Part shown: positions 62,388 through 64,000 of the stretch, piece after piece
Layout of the letters: each line of letters opens with the position of its first letter
How positions within the stretch are numbered: position 1 is the first letter of the stretch
Source of the DNA: Halopseudomonas pachastrellae
GTDB taxonomy: Bacteria; Pseudomonadota; Gammaproteobacteria; Pseudomonadales; Pseudomonadaceae
Length of the DNA: 64,000 bases
Direction of reading: 5' to 3'
NCBI RefSeq assembly: GCF_900114765.1
Contig: NZ_FOUD01000004.1
Coordinates: 62,001 to 126,000 of the forward strand
Made by a program: the position numbers and the translations under genes
The notes under the pieces: model-generated
Told to the model about the DNA's origin: nothing
The model's database searches: none
What the model saw: the letters and a program-made list of their open reading frames with translations, nothing else

Positions 62388-63706
62388 GTGATGCGAGAAA
62401 GCAGGCGCTACGAGAGGAAATAGCCCAGAAGGTGAGGGAGTATGCTGATCTGAGCTTTGCCGCGCCCGAGTTTGTTCTGGGGCAGACGACGGTGCCGCCG
62501 TCAGGCAAGGTGATCGGCGCGCCCGAGCTGGAGATGATGACCGACGCGGTGCTGGACGGCTGGCTGACCACCGGGCGCTTTAACGCCGCATTTGAAAAAC
62601 GGTTGGCCCATTATCTGGGCCGGCGCTGTGTGCTGACTACCAACTCCGGCTCATCAGCCAATCTGCTGGCCTTTTGCGCCTTGACCTCTCCTCGACTGGG
62701 CGAGCGCGCCATATTGCCGGGCGATGAGGTGATCGCGGTTGCCGCCGGCTTTCCTACCACGGTCAACCCGATTATTCAGTGCGGTGCGGTGCCGGTGTTT
62801 GTGGATATTGACCTGGCCACCTGCAATATCGACTCGTCGCAAATCGAGGCGGCGATCAGCCCCAAGACCAAGGCCATCATGCTGGCTCATACACTTGGCA
62901 ACCCGTTTGATCTGGCAACCGTACGCGCCTTGTGTGACAAGTACGGCCTGTGGCTGGTAGAGGATTGTTGCGACGCCCTGGGCGCGCATTACGACGGTAA
63001 GATGGTCGGCTCCTTTGGCGATATTGGCACCTTGAGCTTTTACCCTGCGCACCACATCACCATGGGTGAGGGCGGCGCTGTATTCACCAACAAGCCGCTG
63101 CTGAAACGGATCATGGAGTCCTTCCGGGACTGGGGGCGCGACTGTTACTGCCCACCGGGCGAGGATAATACCTGCGGCAAGCGCTTCGACTGGCAACTGG
63201 GTGCTCTGCCGGCCGGGTATGACCATAAGTACACCTATGCCCACCTTGGCTACAACCTCAAGATCACCGATATGCAGGCTGCCTGCGCCTTGGCGCAAAT
63301 GGACCGAGTCGACGAGTTTATTGCTGCCCGGCGTCGCAACTTTGCCTGGTTGCACAAGCGTCTTTCCGGCTTGTCGGACTACTTGATTCTTCCTGAAGCA
63401 ACGCCTGGCAGCGATCCTTCCTGGTTTGGCTTTGTGCTGACCCTGCGTGATGGCGAACGGCATCGCCGGGTTGATCTGCTACCGTTTCTCGACAGCCAGG
63501 GCGTGGGCACGCGCTTGCTGTTTGCCGGCAACCTGTTGCGTCAGCCCTATATGCAGGGCAGAACTTATCGCTCTGTCGGTGATTTGCCGGTGACTGAGAA
63601 AGTCATGCGCGACACCTTCTGGGTAGGTATATGGCCGGGGTTGGGGGGGCCGCACCTGGAGCATATCGCCCGCAGTCTTGAGACGTTTTTTGCGAGGATT
63701 GTGTGA
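62384..63706 (+). CDS. rfbH: CDP-4-dehydro-6-deoxyglucose 3-dehydratase (E1)
   Basis: PMP- and iron-sulfur-dependent enzyme (DdhC/E1) that removes the C3 hydroxyl. In this aspartate-aminotransferase-fold family the PLP lysine is replaced by histidine; here SFYPAHHITMGEGG puts His at 223/224. The [2Fe-2S] ligands fit C-x57-C-x-C-x7-C exactly, from the second Cys of VEDCCDALG to CYC and the Cys in DNTCGKR. The partner reductase E3 (DdhD) is not in the window. ATG overlaps the rfbG stop. Confidence 0.96.
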   Translation: MSDARKQALREEIAQKVREYADLSFAAPEFVLGQTTVPPSGKVIGAPELEMMTDAVLDGWLTTGRFNAAFEKRLAHYLGRRCVLTTNSGSSANLLAFCALTSPRLGERAILPGDEVIAVAAGFPTTVNPIIQCGAVPVFVDIDLATCNIDSSQIEAAISPKTKAIMLAHTLGNPFDLATVRALCDKYGLWLVEDCCDALGAHYDGKMVGSFGDIGTLSFYPAHHITMGEGGAVFTNKPLLKRIMESFRDWGRDCYCPPGEDNTCGKRFDWQLGALPAGYDHKYTYAHLGYNLKITDMQAACALAQMDRVDEFIAARRRNFAWLHKRLSGLSDYLILPEATPGSDPSWFGFVLTLRDGERHRRVDLLPFLDSQGVGTRLLFAGNLLRQPYMQGRTYRSVGDLPVTEKVMRDTFWVGIWPGLGGPHLEHIARSLETFFARIV

Positions 63707-64000
63707 TGCGCGCCTATATCCTGTGCGGAGGGTTGGGGACGCGTCTGCGTGAGGTGACCAAGGGCAGACAGAAGGCCATGGTTGACGTTAACGGCGAGCC
63801 GTTTTTGCTGCTGCTATTGAGGCAGCTCAAGGCCGCCGGTATAGAGCATGCGGTGCTCTGCGCCGGGTACCGTGCTGATCAGCTGGAGACAATGCTCGCA
63901 GACCTGTCGCAAGGCGCTGAGTTACCGCTGGACCTGGTCATCGAGCCGCATCCGCTTGGGACCGGCGGGGCGCTACTCAACGCCCTGCAGCAGCATCCTG
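63706..64000 (+). CDS. Sugar-phosphate nucleotidyltransferase (partial, runs off window)
   Basis: The ATG at 63706 overlaps the rfbH stop (TGATG). The 98 visible residues have the nucleotidyltransferase loop LCGGLGTRLREVTKGRQKAM, VDVNGEPFLLLLLRQLKAAG, HAVLCAGYRADQLETML and IEPHPLGTGGALLNAL. The pattern resembles HddC-type heptose-1-phosphate guanylyltransferases more than RmlA. A second activated sugar, perhaps a heptose, may enter the same polysaccharide. Confidence 0.85.
   Translation, partial: MRAYILCGGLGTRLREVTKGRQKAMVDVNGEPFLLLLLRQLKAAGIEHAVLCAGYRADQLETMLADLSQGAELPLDLVIEPHPLGTGGALLNALQQHP

Noticed and set aside
1-64000. CRISPR arrays, IS elements, prophage or tRNA genes
   Set aside because: No direct-repeat series, transposase or integrase motifs, phage structural genes or cloverleaf sequences were recognised on either strand.

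Overview
The window is about 64 kb of high-GC, gene-dense gammaproteobacterial chromosome. Protein similarity and gene order point to Pseudomonas in the broad sense: thiD-thiE-hemL, a braCDEFG/liv-type transporter, a fused MrpA/B antiporter, PhaG, a PA0061/PA0062-type lipoprotein, DUF2788, DUF2288 and COG3650 proteins. The two sodium/proton antiporter systems (Mrp and NhaC) would suit a marine or saline relative such as Halopseudomonas. That placement is inference from recalled family features, not from a database search. I saw no rRNA, tRNA, CRISPR array, intact insertion sequence or prophage.

Layout. 1-5.0 kb: thiD-thiE-hemL operon (minus), interrupted by a lower-GC PIN-like gene, then a DUF1835 gene. 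5.0-11.3 kb: a DUF962/Mpo1-like membrane protein, then an acyl-CoA block (TetR regulator, AidB-type acyl-CoA dehydrogenase and hotdog thioesterase with ATGA overlaps, then rluE and an acyl-CoA ligase), a DUF2788 protein and an Lrp/AsnC regulator. 11.3-17.5 kb: lipoprotein-fieF pair, hrpB, rsmC and a TMEM165/GDT1 cation transporter behind a yybP-ykoY (Mn2+) riboswitch. 17.5-20.7 kb: PAS-GGDEF diguanylate cyclase, an HMGL-like protein and a solitary periplasmic binding protein.

20.7-23.7 kb holds the most system-like set of poorly understood genes: CstA-type transporter, a 93-residue cory-CC-star protein ending in Cys-Cys, and an ArsA/Get3-type ATPase that has no standard start codon and probably begins at ATT. 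23.8-25.4 kb contains gene debris (a DUF1272-LysE chimera and a 5'-truncated DUF2846 gene ending at a perfect palindrome) on either side of a DsbA-family gene, followed by chrA and a yhhQ-type transporter. 27.6-34.6 kb: M48 lipoprotein protease, entericidin, a dCache chemoreceptor, a CPXCG-DUF2007-SRAP operon whose SRAP protein has lost its catalytic residues, an acyltransferase and a glycine-zipper lipoprotein. 34.7-41.9 kb: mrpA(B)CDEFG and nhaC, convergent. 42-48.8 kb: OmpA-like lipoprotein, COG3650 lipoprotein, liv/bra branched-chain amino acid ABC operon with a terminator hairpin after the binding-protein gene, and DUF2288. 48.9-54.8 kb: PhnD-C-E-E phosphonate/phosphite-type ABC operon, a divergent Hyi-like isomerase, and a periplasmic protein joining a binding-protein domain to a Cache-like domain. 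55-56.8 kb: short-chain dehydrogenase and phaG.

56.9-64 kb is a surface-polysaccharide locus. rmlBACD (dTDP-L-rhamnose) diverges from rfbFGH (CDP-4-keto-3,6-dideoxyhexose pathway), followed by a sugar-nucleotidyltransferase cut by the window edge. This is probably the start of an O-antigen cluster continuing beyond 64 kb.
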